Shown here piece by piece: positions 55,848 through 64,000 of a stretch of DNA of 64,000 nucleotides (its first letter is position 1; each line of letters begins with the position of its first letter). The DNA is taken from positions 90,512 through 154,511 of the forward strand of contig CALEDJ010000032.1 of the NCBI GenBank assembly GCA_937951485.1, in the 5' to 3' direction. The notes beneath the pieces are model-generated. The model worked only from the letters and a program-made list of their open reading frames with translations. It was not told the origin of the DNA and ran no database searches. This stretch comes from an uncultured bacterium. GTDB lineage: Bacteria; Hydrogenedentota; Hydrogenedentia; Hydrogenedentales; CAILVY01. A program made the translations under genes and the position numbers.

Positions 55848-56780
55848 TCAGAGCGTTTCAACAACGACGTCCTGCGCAACCGCCTCCACCTCTTCGCGGG
55901 TGAAATGGCCGATGTCCCAGGAGAGCGCGTTGGCCGCGCCGGCGGCGACGCCCAGTCGCGCCATCTGCTCCAGCGGCCACCCTTCCATCAGGCCGATGGC
56001 GAATGCCGCCACGAGGGCATCGCCGGAACCCACAGGATTGATTTCCCTGATCTTCGGAGGAATGGCGCGGATCCGTTCCCCGGCGCGCGACGCAAGCGCG
56101 CCTTCGGCGCCCAGCGACAACACGACCAGCCGGACGCCCTTTTCATGGAAAACGTCCATGGCGCGGCGGCGGGCGACGTCGCTGTCGAGCGCAAAGCCGA
56201 CAGCCTCTTCGGCTTCTTCGCGGTTGGGCTTGACCATGTACGGCACGGCGTCAAGCGCCAGGGCAAAGTCCGGGCCATAAGAATCGAGCACGGTCAGTGC
56301 GCCCGCGTCGCGCGCGATGGGGATGAGCGTGGCGTAGAGGTCGTGGGTCATCGGGCAGGAGGACGCGCCGTTGAACGTGGCCACACGCGCCTCCTTCACG
56401 GCGTAACGGAACGCGGCCACGACGGACTCTTTCTCCTCCGCGCTCAATTCAGGTCCCGGCTCGAACAGCGCGGTCTGCCGGTGGACCGGCTCCTCCAGCA
56501 CCGTCGTGATGGTGCGCGTCATGTCCTTCACCCACACCGGCGCGCAGCGCACGCCATCCTGCGTTTCGATCATCTCGACGACATGACGCCCGGTGTGCCC
56601 GCCCACGATGACCAGCGCCGACGTTTCGCCGCCGAGCGCTTTAACGGCGCGCGATACGTTCGTGCCTTTGCCGCCGGGAATGCAGGTGAATTTCCGGGAG
56701 CGGATTTTTGCACCGGGCGTCAACGCGTCAATGAAAATCGTCTTGTCCACACAGGGATTGGGGGTGACAGTAAGAATCAT
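55848..56780 (-). CDS. PfkB-family phosphosugar kinase (1-phosphofructokinase/tagatose-6-phosphate kinase type)
   Basis: The 310-residue product begins MILTVTPNPCVDKTIFID. It has the substrate loop IPGGKGTNVSRAVKALGG, NREEAEEAVGFAL and the catalytic NPVGSGDALVAAFAIGLMEG, where the Asp of GSGD is the base. The LacC/FruK subgroup matches best by start pattern and length. The physiological substrate is not fixed by sequence. It follows the ROK kinase by 4 bp, so the two sugar kinases are co-expressed. Confidence 0.92.
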   Translation of the reverse strand: MILTVTPNPCVDKTIFIDALTPGAKIRSRKFTCIPGGKGTNVSRAVKALGGETSALVIVGGHTGRHVVEMIETQDGVRCAPVWVKDMTRTITTVLEEPVHRQTALFEPGPELSAEEKESVVAAFRYAVKEARVATFNGASSCPMTHDLYATLIPIARDAGALTVLDSYGPDFALALDAVPYMVKPNREEAEEAVGFALDSDVARRRAMDVFHEKGVRLVVLSLGAEGALASRAGERIRAIPPKIREINPVGSGDALVAAFAIGLMEGWPLEQMARLGVAAGAANALSWDIGHFTREEVEAVAQDVVVETL

Positions 56781-56784
56781 GGCG

Positions 56785-57762
56785 TCATGCCGATTGTTCT
56801 TCATGGCGCGCGAGGGCGCAACCTGCGCAGCCGAGCACGCCGGAGTCCTCGCCGAGTCCGGCAGGCACAATCCGGCAGCGCTTCGCGGGCACCTCAAAGG
56901 CGTTCTCGCGCACGACGCGGCGCACAGGATCAAAGAGCATCTCGCCGGCGGCGATCATCCCGCCGCAGAGCACCACCATCTCCGGGTTCTGGATGTTAAC
57001 GATGGTGGCGATGCCCAGCCCCAACCACGTCGCGGTCTCTTCAAAGACGTACTTCGCGAAGGCATCGCCCGCGCGCGCGGCGTCGGAGATCATCTTCCCG
57101 GTGAGTTTTGCGAGGTCCCCGCCGCACATGTCCCGCAGCGCGGATTCCTTCCCCGCTTCCAGCCCTTCGACCGCCGTGCGCACCATGCCGGTGACGGACG
57201 CATAGGCTTCGAGACAGCCGCGCGCGCCGCAACCGCAGCGGCGGCCGTCGCGCTGCACGGTCATATGGCCCAATTCCGCCGCCGTGCCGTCAATGCCGCG
57301 CAGCAGCCGGCCAAAGATGATCATGCCGCCGCCAACACCGGTGCCCAGCGTAAACACGGCCATGCTTTCTGTGCCCTGGCCAGCGCCCATCCAGTATTCG
57401 CCATAGCAGGCCACGTTCGCATCATTGTCCACATAACACGGCATGCCGAGACGGTCCCGCATGGCATCCGCCAGCGGCACGTTCTTCCAGCCCGGGAGGT
57501 TGGGCGGACTGTACACAACCCCGGTCTGCCAGTTCATTGGACCCGGTGCGCCGAAACCCACGGCGATCACCTGCGAGGTCTCCACGCCGGCCTGCCGCAT
57601 CACGTCGCGCACCGCCGCTTCCATCACGTCCATCACCGCGTCCGGCCCTTCTTCTGCGCGCGTCGGGCGCGAATCCTTCGCCAGGATTTTCTTGTCCCGC
57701 GATACGACGGCGGTTTTCACGTTGGTGCCGCCCAAATCCACGCCGATAATCACTTCACTCAC
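56785..57762 (-). CDS. ROK-family sugar kinase (glucokinase type)
   Basis: The 325-residue product starts IIGVDLGGTNVKTAVV (ATP loop) and has GFGAPGPMNWQTG, CYVDNDANVACYGEYWMGAGQG with the catalytic Asp, TLGTGVGGG, ELGHMTVQ and the zinc motif CGCGARGCLEAYAS. Glucose is the usual substrate, but N-acetyl sugars are possible. GTG 57762 has GGGAGAGGAG 5 nt upstream and overlaps the gltX stop by 4 bp. It probably phosphorylates sugars released by glycoside hydrolases such as the GH38 enzyme nearby (inference). Confidence 0.93.
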   Translation of the reverse strand: MSEVIIGVDLGGTNVKTAVVSRDKKILAKDSRPTRAEEGPDAVMDVMEAAVRDVMRQAGVETSQVIAVGFGAPGPMNWQTGVVYSPPNLPGWKNVPLADAMRDRLGMPCYVDNDANVACYGEYWMGAGQGTESMAVFTLGTGVGGGMIIFGRLLRGIDGTAAELGHMTVQRDGRRCGCGARGCLEAYASVTGMVRTAVEGLEAGKESALRDMCGGDLAKLTGKMISDAARAGDAFAKYVFEETATWLGLGIATIVNIQNPEMVVLCGGMIAAGEMLFDPVRRVVRENAFEVPAKRCRIVPAGLGEDSGVLGCAGCALARHEEQSA

Positions 57763-59240
57763 GACTGCTCCTCTCCCAATCTCCCGATATAGGCTATGGC
57801 GCGGTCCATCCGCGTCAGGCATTCCGCCTTGCCCAATAATTCCGCAAGTTCAAAAAGTCCGGGGCCCACCGACTTGCCGGTCAACGCCAATCGCGTGGGA
57901 TGCACGAACTTCCCAAGCGATTCCCCGGTATCCCGCGTCAGTTGTTCATACGCCGCCTTGATGCCGTCATGCGTCCAGTCGGCGACGGCGTTCATCGTCC
58001 CGCGAATCAGGCGCATCCGGTCGGCGGCATCCGGCGCGCGCCAGTGCTTGTTCACCGCCTTCTCTTCGTACCATGCCACGTCCCGGAAGAAAAAGTCTGT
58101 GTATTCGACAATGTGATTGAGCGTGGGGATTTTCTCCTGGCAGATGGCGGCCATGCGCGTGAGCCATTCCGGTGAACGGCCACTGCAATCAAACCCGTGC
58201 TTCTCAAGAACAGGCACGACACGGTCGCGCAGTTTTTCCGGCGTGAGCATTCGGATATGCTGGCCATTGAGCCAGTCCAGTTTCTTCCGGTCGAAACGCG
58301 CCGCCGATTTGCTCAGTCGCTCCAGCGTAAAGAGATGCTTCAATTCTTCCAGCGTGAAAAACTCGCGACCCTCCTCCTCTGAAGTCCAGCCCAAAAGAAT
58401 AATGTAATTAATCAGCGTTTCCGGGAGATAGCCGTCATCGCGCCAGTCAAGCACGTTTGCGCCGTGCAGCCGTTTGCTGTATTTGCGCCCCTGTTCGTCG
58501 AGCACCAGCGGATGGTGCGCGAACTGCGGCAACGGATAGCCCAGCGCATGAAACAGCATCACATGCCTGCCGGCATTGGTCAAGTGATCATCTCCCCGGA
58601 TGACATGGGTGATTTTCATGTGCCCGTCGTCCACGACTACCGCAAGATGAAAAATGGGATCCCCGTTGGCCTTCAAGATGATGAAATCATCGTATTCTTT
58701 GTTATCGAAACGCACATCGCCCTGGATGAGATCATGGACTACCGTCTCTCCTTCCGGCACGCGGAAACGCACCGTGTAAGGGCGGTCCCCCATTGCCGCC
58801 ACCTGTTGCGGACTGAGGTTGCGGCACTTGCCGCTGTACCGCGGCGGACGTTTCTCTTCCAGTGCCCGCTGACGTTCCGCCTCGATTTCTTCCTTGCTGC
58901 AAAAACATTTGTACGCCTTGCCCTCATCCAACAGGCGCAGCGCCTCGCGCCGGTGCAACTCGCGGCGTTGTGACTGGCGATACGGTCCGTATGCGCCCCG
59001 CTCCGGTTCTCCAGCGAATTCCGGACCTTCGTCCCATTCAATACCCAGCCACTTGAAGCCCTCGCACATGGCCTGTACATATGCCTCATCCGTGCGTTCC
59101 GCATCCGTGTCTTCCAGGCGCAAAATGAACGTCCCGCCCGTGCTCCGCGCAAACAACCAGTTATACAGCGCCGTCTTGGCGGTTCCGATATGCAAAAAGC
59201 CGGAAGGCGAGGGCGCAATCCGGCAACGCGTAGTGCTCAT
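57759..59240 (-). CDS. gltX: Glutamyl-tRNA synthetase (probably non-discriminating)
   Basis: This class I synthetase charges tRNA(Glu). The 493-residue product has the HIGH-type APSPSGFLHIGTAKTA, LRLEDTDAERTDE, the KMSKS-type KYSKRLHG and GWTSEEEGREFFTLEEL. The anticodon-binding domain is C-terminal. With gatCAB in the genome it may also charge tRNA(Gln), which the amidotransferase then converts; no GlnRS is seen in the window. ATG 59240 gives the family length. The KYSKR form differs from KMSKR at one residue. Confidence 0.95.
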   Translation of the reverse strand: MSTTRCRIAPSPSGFLHIGTAKTALYNWLFARSTGGTFILRLEDTDAERTDEAYVQAMCEGFKWLGIEWDEGPEFAGEPERGAYGPYRQSQRRELHRREALRLLDEGKAYKCFCSKEEIEAERQRALEEKRPPRYSGKCRNLSPQQVAAMGDRPYTVRFRVPEGETVVHDLIQGDVRFDNKEYDDFIILKANGDPIFHLAVVVDDGHMKITHVIRGDDHLTNAGRHVMLFHALGYPLPQFAHHPLVLDEQGRKYSKRLHGANVLDWRDDGYLPETLINYIILLGWTSEEEGREFFTLEELKHLFTLERLSKSAARFDRKKLDWLNGQHIRMLTPEKLRDRVVPVLEKHGFDCSGRSPEWLTRMAAICQEKIPTLNHIVEYTDFFFRDVAWYEEKAVNKHWRAPDAADRMRLIRGTMNAVADWTHDGIKAAYEQLTRDTGESLGKFVHPTRLALTGKSVGPGLFELAELLGKAECLTRMDRAIAYIGRLGEEQS

Positions 59241-59333
59241 GTATGCTCCTGTCCTCTTGTCCCCGGTCAATGGAATGCACCAGAGGATAGCACTTTCCTG
59301 CGGTGCGCTGCATCTTCTGATGGGCGCAAGAAA

Positions 59334-59396
59334 AAGGACAGCAAGGACCACAAGAACAAAAGGGACTACAAGGACGGCAAGGACGAAATTGAACCG
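59334..59396 (+). repeat. 9-nt-period GGACNNCAA repeat tract
   Basis: In-phase units read GGACAGCAA, GGACCACAA, GAACAAAAG, GGACTACAA, GGACGGCAA and GGACGAAAT. This is the clearest copy of the family found also at 14303, 17971, 18123, 62309 and 62754. Confidence 0.8.
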
Positions 59397-59518
59397 AAGG
59401 TCTCCCGCGCCCCAAGTGTTGTATTTGCGGCAGGTTCGACTGCTCGGATAGACTCTGGTGCTGTAAGGCGGGTGTGCCGCGCCGAAGCCCTGTCGAAGGC
59501 TGAACGCCTGCTCTAGCT

Positions 59519-59602
59519 TTGGAGTGCAGGCTTTAGCCCGAACGGGTTTCGCGATAGTTCAAGGTTGCTTCGCAACCCCGCACGCTAAAGCGTGGACTCC
59601 AG
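59519..59602. repeat. Inverted-repeat element carrying the 26-bp GGAGTCCACGC repeat
   Basis: The left end TTGGAGTGCAGGCTTTAGCC and the right end (reverse complement TGGAGTCCACGCTTTAGCGT) form an imperfect terminal inverted repeat around about 35 bp. The right 26 bases (59576-59601) are an exact inverted copy of 1095-1120. The ribosome site of the mannosidase gene starts 19 bp after it. Confidence 0.75.
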
Positions 59603-59633
59603 AACAGATCCAAAAACCACAGGAGAAATGCCG

Positions 59634-62282
59634 ATGAAAGCCTATTACTGCGTTGGGACGCATTGGGACCGGGAATGGTACAAGCCTTTCCAGGAATTCC
59701 GGATGTGGCTGGTGGAACTGGTGGACGAGTTGATTGATTTGATGGAAAAGGACCCCCGTTACCGCTGTTTCCATCTCGACGGGCAAACCGTCATGCTGGA
59801 GGATTACCTGGAAATCCGCCCTGAAAAACGCAAAAAACTGGTGCAACTGCTCAAGGATCGCCGCATTCTGGCAGGCCCATGGTATAACTTGCCGGACGAA
59901 TGGTTGATCTCCGGGGAGAGTTTCATCCGCAACCTGATGCGTGGCATGCGGATATGCCGGGAAATGGGCTTTCCCCATTGCGATTTCGCCTACACGCCCG
60001 ACCAGTTCGGCCACATCGCCGCGTTGCCGATGATCATGCAGGGTTTTGGGCTAAGCGCGGGCATCTGCTGGCGGGGCGCACAGGATGCCCACTACCCGGC
60101 GCAGTTTGTGTGGGTCGGCCCCGACGGAAGCCGCATGGTTTATCACAAACTTGCGGACAAGGGCAGTTACGGCCCCTTCGATTTCGCCGTCCGAAGACCG
60201 ATGAAAGCGTCCGGTCGTACGGATAAGGCATTTAAGGAGTATTTCGAGCCCTACTTCAAGGAGGAAACCGCGCGCGCACCGCTGCCCATCGTGCTGATGC
60301 TGGACGCGATTGATCACCAGCGCCCCGACCCGGAGATGCCGGACCTCTTTGATGATCTGCAAAAGCGCTATCCCGATATCACGTTTGTGTGGGCGTCGCT
60401 GGAGGACTACGGACGGGAAATCGCCCAACACGCCGACGAACTGGAAGAGCGTACAGGCGAATTGCGGCAGCCCCTGCGCGACATCAGCGGCATGTACCAG
60501 TATCTCATCGTCCACACCATCTCCTCACGCTACCCCCTGAAACGCCGCAACGGGAAGTGTCAGGCGTTGCTGGAGAAATGGGCGGAACCGTATGCGCTGT
60601 TTCAGATGATGGCCGGCGGCCAGCCTGTCCTCACTTACCTCGACAAAGCATGGGAATATCTCCTGCGCAACCATCCCCACGATTCCATTTGCGGGTGCAG
60701 CGTGGACCAGGTGCACCGCGACATGATGTACCGTTTTGACCAGAGCGAGATGATCGCCGACGGCGTGATACGTCGCGCCATCGCCGCGATCGGCAAAGCC
60801 ACCGACGCCCCCGATGCCTGGCAGAACATCGTTGTGCACAACCCCCTGCCGTTCGCCCGTCACGGGGTCTATGACATCGCCATCGAGTTCCCGCCGGATT
60901 ACCCGCACAAGTATGTGGACGGGTTGGCCACCGGCCAACTGATGAACAAGTTCCATCTGGTCAAGGCGGACGGCACCCGCTTGTCCTACCAGACCCGCGC
61001 CGTCGAACGCAATCAACCTGTCAAACGCCTCAATGATATGGGCCGCGAAATGACCTATCAGAGCGATCTTTGTCATATCGCCGTGGAACTGGAACTGCCG
61101 CCCTGCGGCTACACCGGCTTCCGCGTGGAACCCACCGACGAAGCGACCCGCAACTATGGAACGCTCATGACCGGTCCGCTCTCCGCGTCCAATGGCCTGA
61201 TCAGCGTATCCGTCAACCGCGACGGCACTGCCGCCATGCGCCACGAGGCGTTCAACCGCACCTTCGATGGGCTGTTCGCCTATGAAGACAGCGGTGACGC
61301 AGGCGACGGTTGGACCCGGGGGCCGCTGGTCAATGACATCGTGTATCGCGGGCCGGGCAACCATGTCGCGGTGGCCGTGACCGAAAATGGACCCCTGCGC
61401 ACCACCTTCCGCATCGAGCGCGAATTCCTGTTACCGGACCACGTGGAAATGCCTGCGTATGCGCGCAGCGCGACCCGCGTCCCGATGCAGGTCACCGACT
61501 TCCTCTCCGTCGAAAAGGGGTCCTCATGCTTGCGTGTCCACACTGTGGTAAACAACACGGTGAAGGACCATCGCCTTCGCGTCCTGTTCCCCACCGGCAT
61601 CCTCACCGACACCTCCTTCGCCAAAACCCCTTTCGCCATTGTCGAACGCGAGATCGCCATTCCTCCCGAATCCGCCCACTGGCAGGAACGGATCAACCCG
61701 GAAAAGGCGTTCACCTATCTCTGCGGCGTCTTGAACGCCGACGGCGGCTTCGCCGCGCTGGTGCCCTGGGGTCTTCACGAATACGAGGTCTTTGCGACAC
61801 CCGACCGCACCCTTGCGCTCACGTTGTTCCGGGCGACCGGTCAGACCGTCATGACCGCCGGGGAGCCGGACGGGCAGTTGCAGCAAACAATGCGCTTTGA
61901 TTACCAGTTGTGGGCGTTTGCCGGACCATTGGACCGGGGGCTGGCCCTGCGCAGCGTGGCCGAGCACCAGGTCGGCGTGCGTACCCATTGCGCCGCGACA
62001 TTGCCTGAAGACTATTCCTTCCTGTATCTGGGCGAAGGCAGCAAGTCGTTCGTCACCGCCATCAAGCCCGCCCAGGACGGTAATGGCGGCGTAATCCGCC
62101 TCTGGAATCCCTTCGATGTGCCCCGCGACGAATGCATCTTTCTCGCCAAAAAAGTAAAGGAAGCGCACCGCTGCAACCTGAACGAGGACCCCGAAGCGCC
62201 GATTGCCCTGACCAAAGAGGGCGGCATGCCGGTGACGGTGCCCGCACGTGGACTCGCCACTATTCGATTCCGGTGGAAATAG
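59634..62282 (+). CDS. Alpha-mannosidase, glycoside hydrolase family 38
   Basis: This zinc-dependent retaining enzyme cleaves alpha-mannosides. The 882-residue product begins with zinc ligands H10 and D12 in VGTHWDREW. The nucleophile/zinc aspartate D123 is in TPDQFGH, and the late zinc histidine H349 is in NHPHDSICGCSVDQVH. Middle and C-terminal beta domains follow (from about 400). No signal peptide is seen, so it acts in the cytoplasm unless exported otherwise. ATG 59634 is chosen because AGGAG lies 8 nt upstream; ATG 59628 would be too close to it. Confidence 0.93.
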   Translation: MKAYYCVGTHWDREWYKPFQEFRMWLVELVDELIDLMEKDPRYRCFHLDGQTVMLEDYLEIRPEKRKKLVQLLKDRRILAGPWYNLPDEWLISGESFIRNLMRGMRICREMGFPHCDFAYTPDQFGHIAALPMIMQGFGLSAGICWRGAQDAHYPAQFVWVGPDGSRMVYHKLADKGSYGPFDFAVRRPMKASGRTDKAFKEYFEPYFKEETARAPLPIVLMLDAIDHQRPDPEMPDLFDDLQKRYPDITFVWASLEDYGREIAQHADELEERTGELRQPLRDISGMYQYLIVHTISSRYPLKRRNGKCQALLEKWAEPYALFQMMAGGQPVLTYLDKAWEYLLRNHPHDSICGCSVDQVHRDMMYRFDQSEMIADGVIRRAIAAIGKATDAPDAWQNIVVHNPLPFARHGVYDIAIEFPPDYPHKYVDGLATGQLMNKFHLVKADGTRLSYQTRAVERNQPVKRLNDMGREMTYQSDLCHIAVELELPPCGYTGFRVEPTDEATRNYGTLMTGPLSASNGLISVSVNRDGTAAMRHEAFNRTFDGLFAYEDSGDAGDGWTRGPLVNDIVYRGPGNHVAVAVTENGPLRTTFRIEREFLLPDHVEMPAYARSATRVPMQVTDFLSVEKGSSCLRVHTVVNNTVKDHRLRVLFPTGILTDTSFAKTPFAIVEREIAIPPESAHWQERINPEKAFTYLCGVLNADGGFAALVPWGLHEYEVFATPDRTLALTLFRATGQTVMTAGEPDGQLQQTMRFDYQLWAFAGPLDRGLALRSVAEHQVGVRTHCAATLPEDYSFLYLGEGSKSFVTAIKPAQDGNGGVIRLWNPFDVPRDECIFLAKKVKEAHRCNLNEDPEAPIALTKEGGMPVTVPARGLATIRFRWK

Positions 62283-62383
62283 GGGAGAGGGGCAACTTCC
62301 CAGCGAGGACAACAAAGACGGAAAAGACGATTAGTCTCATGCGGCGATGCCCCACTGATTCCATGCAACATTTTTTTCCACCT

Positions 62384-62740
62384 CAGTGCGGTCCAAAACA
62401 TTCTGAGTTCTGAGAAAAGCCTTTTGTCATATTAACCTTTCCCCTCACCCCACCCCTCTCCCAAAGGGAGAGGGAGCGACAGCATGCCTCAGGTTTCACC
62501 ATATATACCCTGTCGCGGAGGGAGAGCGAGCGACAGCATGCCTCACGTTTCGCCGTATACACCTACTGTCGTATGACGGGTGTTTGCGCAGTGGAGCGAC
62601 AGCATGCCTCAGGTTTCACCATATATACCCTCTCCCAAAGGGAGAGGGAGCGACAGCATGCCTCAGGTTTCACCATATATACCCTCTCCCACTGGGAGAG
62701 GGGTGGGGTGAGGGGAAATAACCTGTTTTGGACACCACTG
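62384..62740. repeat. Composite nested inverted-repeat element
   Basis: Outer ends CAGTGCGGTCCAAAACA (62384-62400) and TGTTTTGGACACCACTG (62724-62740) are inverted copies matching at 15 of 17 bases. Inside them, a perfect 22-bp inverted pair starts CCCCTCACCCCACCCC at 62441 and is mirrored at 62694-62715. Between these lie four copies of a 36-bp unit. The outer end has a further single copy at 43085. No transposase is encoded. Confidence 0.85.
62474..62683 (+). repeat. Four 36-bp direct repeats with 18- or 30-bp spacers
   Basis: Copies start at 62474, 62528, 62594 and 62648, each beginning GAGCGACAGCATGCCTCA and ending TATACC or TACACC. Copies 1, 3 and 4 are identical and copy 2 has several changes. 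The 18-bp spacers are mostly CTCTCCCAAAGGGAGAG-like hairpins, so they are themselves repeats. Confidence 0.88.
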
Positions 62741-62753
62741 TTTCCACTGTCTT

Positions 62754-62805
62754 CTTTGTGTCCTTCTTGTCCTCGCTGTCCCTGTTGTCCTTCAGGTCTT
62801 TTTGT
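62754..62805 (-). repeat. 9-nt-period GAC repeat tract
   Basis: On the minus strand units read GACCTGAAG, GACAACAGG, GACAGCGAG, GACAAGAAG and GACACAAAG. It is the same period and GAC phase as the other tracts of the family. Confidence 0.7.
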
Positions 62806-62956
62806 CGTTCCAGTCTTTCTCTTCCCAGCCCCTGTCGTTCCGTTTTCCGAAATTCTGCGCTTCATTTGACATCGGATCCCCCATAATCCTACAATGTGGT
62901 ATCTTTTCATGTGTTTTTTTGCGGGAAAACCGGTAATTTTCCAGATTGGCGGGTCT

Positions 62957-64000
62957 ATGTTGGATACAAATCCGAAAGTCAGGCGGGAACTTACCGAACT
63001 CTCATTGCTTTTTGAGATCGGGCAGATTCTGGACCGGACTTTTGACCTCCGCGACGAGTTGGGACCGGTACTGAAGGCGATTGCTGCGCACACTGGTATG
63101 CTGCGGGGCACCATTACCCTCCTGGATCGAGAAATGGGGGAGTTACGGATAGAGGCGGCGCATGGACTGTCCAGCAACGAATTACAACGAGGGCGCTACA
63201 AACCCGGCGAAGGGATTGTGGGCCGCGTGGCGCAGTCGGGCCGCCCGATGGTGGTGCCTCGGGTCTCTCAGGAACCGAGTTTTCTGAACCGCACCCAGGC
63301 ACGTAAAAGTCTCAATAAAGAGGACATATCGTTTATTTGTGTGCCCATCAAGATGGAAAACGTTGTATTGGGCACCCTGAGCGCGGACCGCATTTTCAGC
63401 GAGGATGTGTCCTTGGACGAAGACGTGCGCCTGATGTCCATCATCGCCTCGATGATCGCGCGCGCCCTGATGCTGCGTCGGCAATCTCTGGAAGAGCGCG
63501 ATAAATTGCTGAAAGAAAACGAGCGGTTACAGCATCAACTCCGCGAAAAATTCCGACCCTCAAATATGATCGGGCGTTCCGGCGCCATGCAGACGGTTTA
63601 TGACCTGATTGCGCAAGTGGCGAAAAGCGACGCGACGGTCCTGATCCGGGGGGAGAGCGGCGTAGGCAAAGAACTGGTGGCGCATTCCATTCACTACAAC
63701 AGTTCGCGCGCTTCAAAACCGTTCATCCGTGTCAATTGCGCGGCCCTGCCGGAATCGGTGATCGAGAGCGAGTTGTTCGGCCATGAAAAGGGCGCATTTA
63801 CCGGGGCGACGCAGCAGCGCAAAGGACGCTTTGAATTGGCCCACCAAGGCACGATCTTCCTCGACGAAATCGGCGAACTCGATGCGAACCTGCAGACGAA
63901 GCTCCTGCGAGTTCTTCAGGAAGGGGAATTCGAAAGAGTAGGGTCGGCCGAGACGAAGGAAGTCGACGTACGCGTCATCGCCGCCACCAACCGCGACGTT
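62957..64000 (+). CDS. NifA-like sigma-54-dependent activator, 5' part
   Basis: The frame runs open from ATG 62957 to the window end (348 codons). Residues 5-165 form a GAF sensor domain of the NifA type ([18 protein letters not shown] entry; [19 protein letters not shown]). After a linker comes the AAA+ domain with [12 protein letters not shown], Walker A GESGVGKE, the sigma-54 contact loop [13 protein letters not shown], Walker [11 protein letters not shown] and [11 protein letters not shown]. The helix-turn-helix end lies beyond the window. No nif genes are seen, so nitrogen fixation cannot be claimed; the target genes are unknown. Confidence 0.93.
   Translation, partial: MLDTNPKVRRELTELSLLFEIGQILDRTFDLRDELGPVLKAIAAHTGMLRGTITLLDREMGELRIEAAHGLSSNELQRGRYKPGEGIVGRVAQSGRPMVVPRVSQEPSFLNRTQARKSLNKEDISFICVPIKMENVVLGTLSADRIFSEDVSLDEDVRLMSIIASMIARALMLRRQSLEERDKLLKENERLQHQLREKFRPSNMIGRSGAMQTVYDLIAQVAKSDATVLIRGESGVGKELVAHSIHYNSSRASKPFIRVNCAALPESVIESELFGHEKGAFTGATQQRKGRFELAHQGTIFLDEIGELDANLQTKLLRVLQEGEFERVGSAETKEVDVRVIAATNRDV

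Larger units (their letters stand above)
59241..59633. other. Intergenic region with two repeat types between gltX and the mannosidase gene
   Basis: It contains a 9-nt-period GGACNNCAA tract at 59334-59396 and an inverted-repeat element at 59519-59602. The mannosidase ribosome site follows immediately. No gene is supported. Confidence 0.7.
62283..62956. other. Intergenic region dominated by a composite repeat element
   Basis: It holds 9-nt-period tracts at 62309-62333 and 62754-62805 around the nested element 62384-62740. The last 150 bases before the NifA-like gene are AT-richer and may hold its promoter. Short frames over the repeats are not genes. Confidence 0.75.

Noticed and set aside
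55593..56999. 468-codon plus-strand frame
   Set aside because: It is antisense to the PfkB and ROK kinase genes and has no family features; the composition follows GC-rich third-position shadowing.
62474..62683. CRISPR-like array (36-bp repeats with 18-30 bp spacers)
   Set aside because: The spacers are themselves hairpin repeats, the unit count is four, one copy is diverged and no cas gene is present.
62957..64000. Nitrogen fixation locus
   Set aside because: The activator resembles NifA, but no nif structural or assembly gene is visible, and many sigma-54 activators share this architecture.

Overview
The window reads as a chromosomal segment of an uncultured, GC-rich, Gram-negative bacterium. 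Supporting signs are a lipoprotein, envelope-type glycosyltransferases, a DUF1559-type pseudopilin with a type IV prepilin leader, two eukaryotic-like Ser/Thr kinases, a surface protein with a very long Glu-Gly repeat, a Gld-type ABC transporter followed by a DUF4340 protein, and many dispersed palindromic repeats between genes. Together these resemble Planctomycetes/Lentisphaerae/Hydrogenedentota-like lineages. This placement is an inference from gene style; no rRNA or other phylogenetic marker was compared.

Layout. 1-6.5 kb (mostly +): end of a sugar-binding protein, an ankyrin lipoprotein, RNase HI, an 0.85 kb repeat-bearing gap, a hybrid histidine kinase and a D,D-carboxypeptidase. 6.8-11.1 kb (-): the compact cluster ybaB-fmt-rsmB-PASTA protein-rpe. 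11.4-16 kb (+): thiC, a dihydrouridine synthase, an AraD-type epimerase and an alpha/beta hydrolase, then a membrane microprotein (-). 16.5-17.8 kb (-): cobalamin adenosyltransferase and exonuclease III. 18.2-19.7 kb (+): FetAB-type exporter. 19.7-29.2 kb (-): three glycosyltransferases, small proteins, HDOD protein, tandem universal stress protein, hisH, hisB, a phosphoesterase and a membrane PHP protein. 29.4-31.7 kb (+): membrane TPR-like kinase. 31.7-37.0 kb (-): tsaE, glgA, Nif3-like, MEMO-like and cyclopropane synthase. 37.3-49.1 kb (+): thiolase, gatCAB, rsfS, a second kinase, then an ABC-ATPase, a permease-GldG fusion and a DUF4340 protein. 49.8-53.5 kb: pseudopilin gene and tetR with facing promoters and paired operators, then the Glu-Gly repeat protein. 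53.7-59.2 kb (-): SMUG1-like glycosylase, TPR membrane protein, PfkB kinase, ROK kinase and gltX. 59.6-64 kb (+): GH38 mannosidase, a composite repeat element, and the start of a NifA-like sigma-54 activator cut by the window end.

How the genes fit together. Translation is prominent: fmt, rsmB, dus, tsaE, rsfS, gatCAB and gltX. GatCAB with a single GluRS-type enzyme fits an indirect Gln-tRNA (and possibly Asn-tRNA) route. Carbohydrate genes (glgA, ROK, PfkB, GH38, rpe, araD-like and the sugar-binding protein) suggest a glycan-using heterotroph.

The most distinctive content is between genes: a 27-bp tandem array of perfect hairpins before hisB, a nested inverted-repeat element before the NifA-like gene, a 9-nt-period GGAC repeat family at six places, and an operator-promoter arrangement at tetR. 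I saw no rRNA, tRNA, CRISPR array, phage genes or transposase genes.
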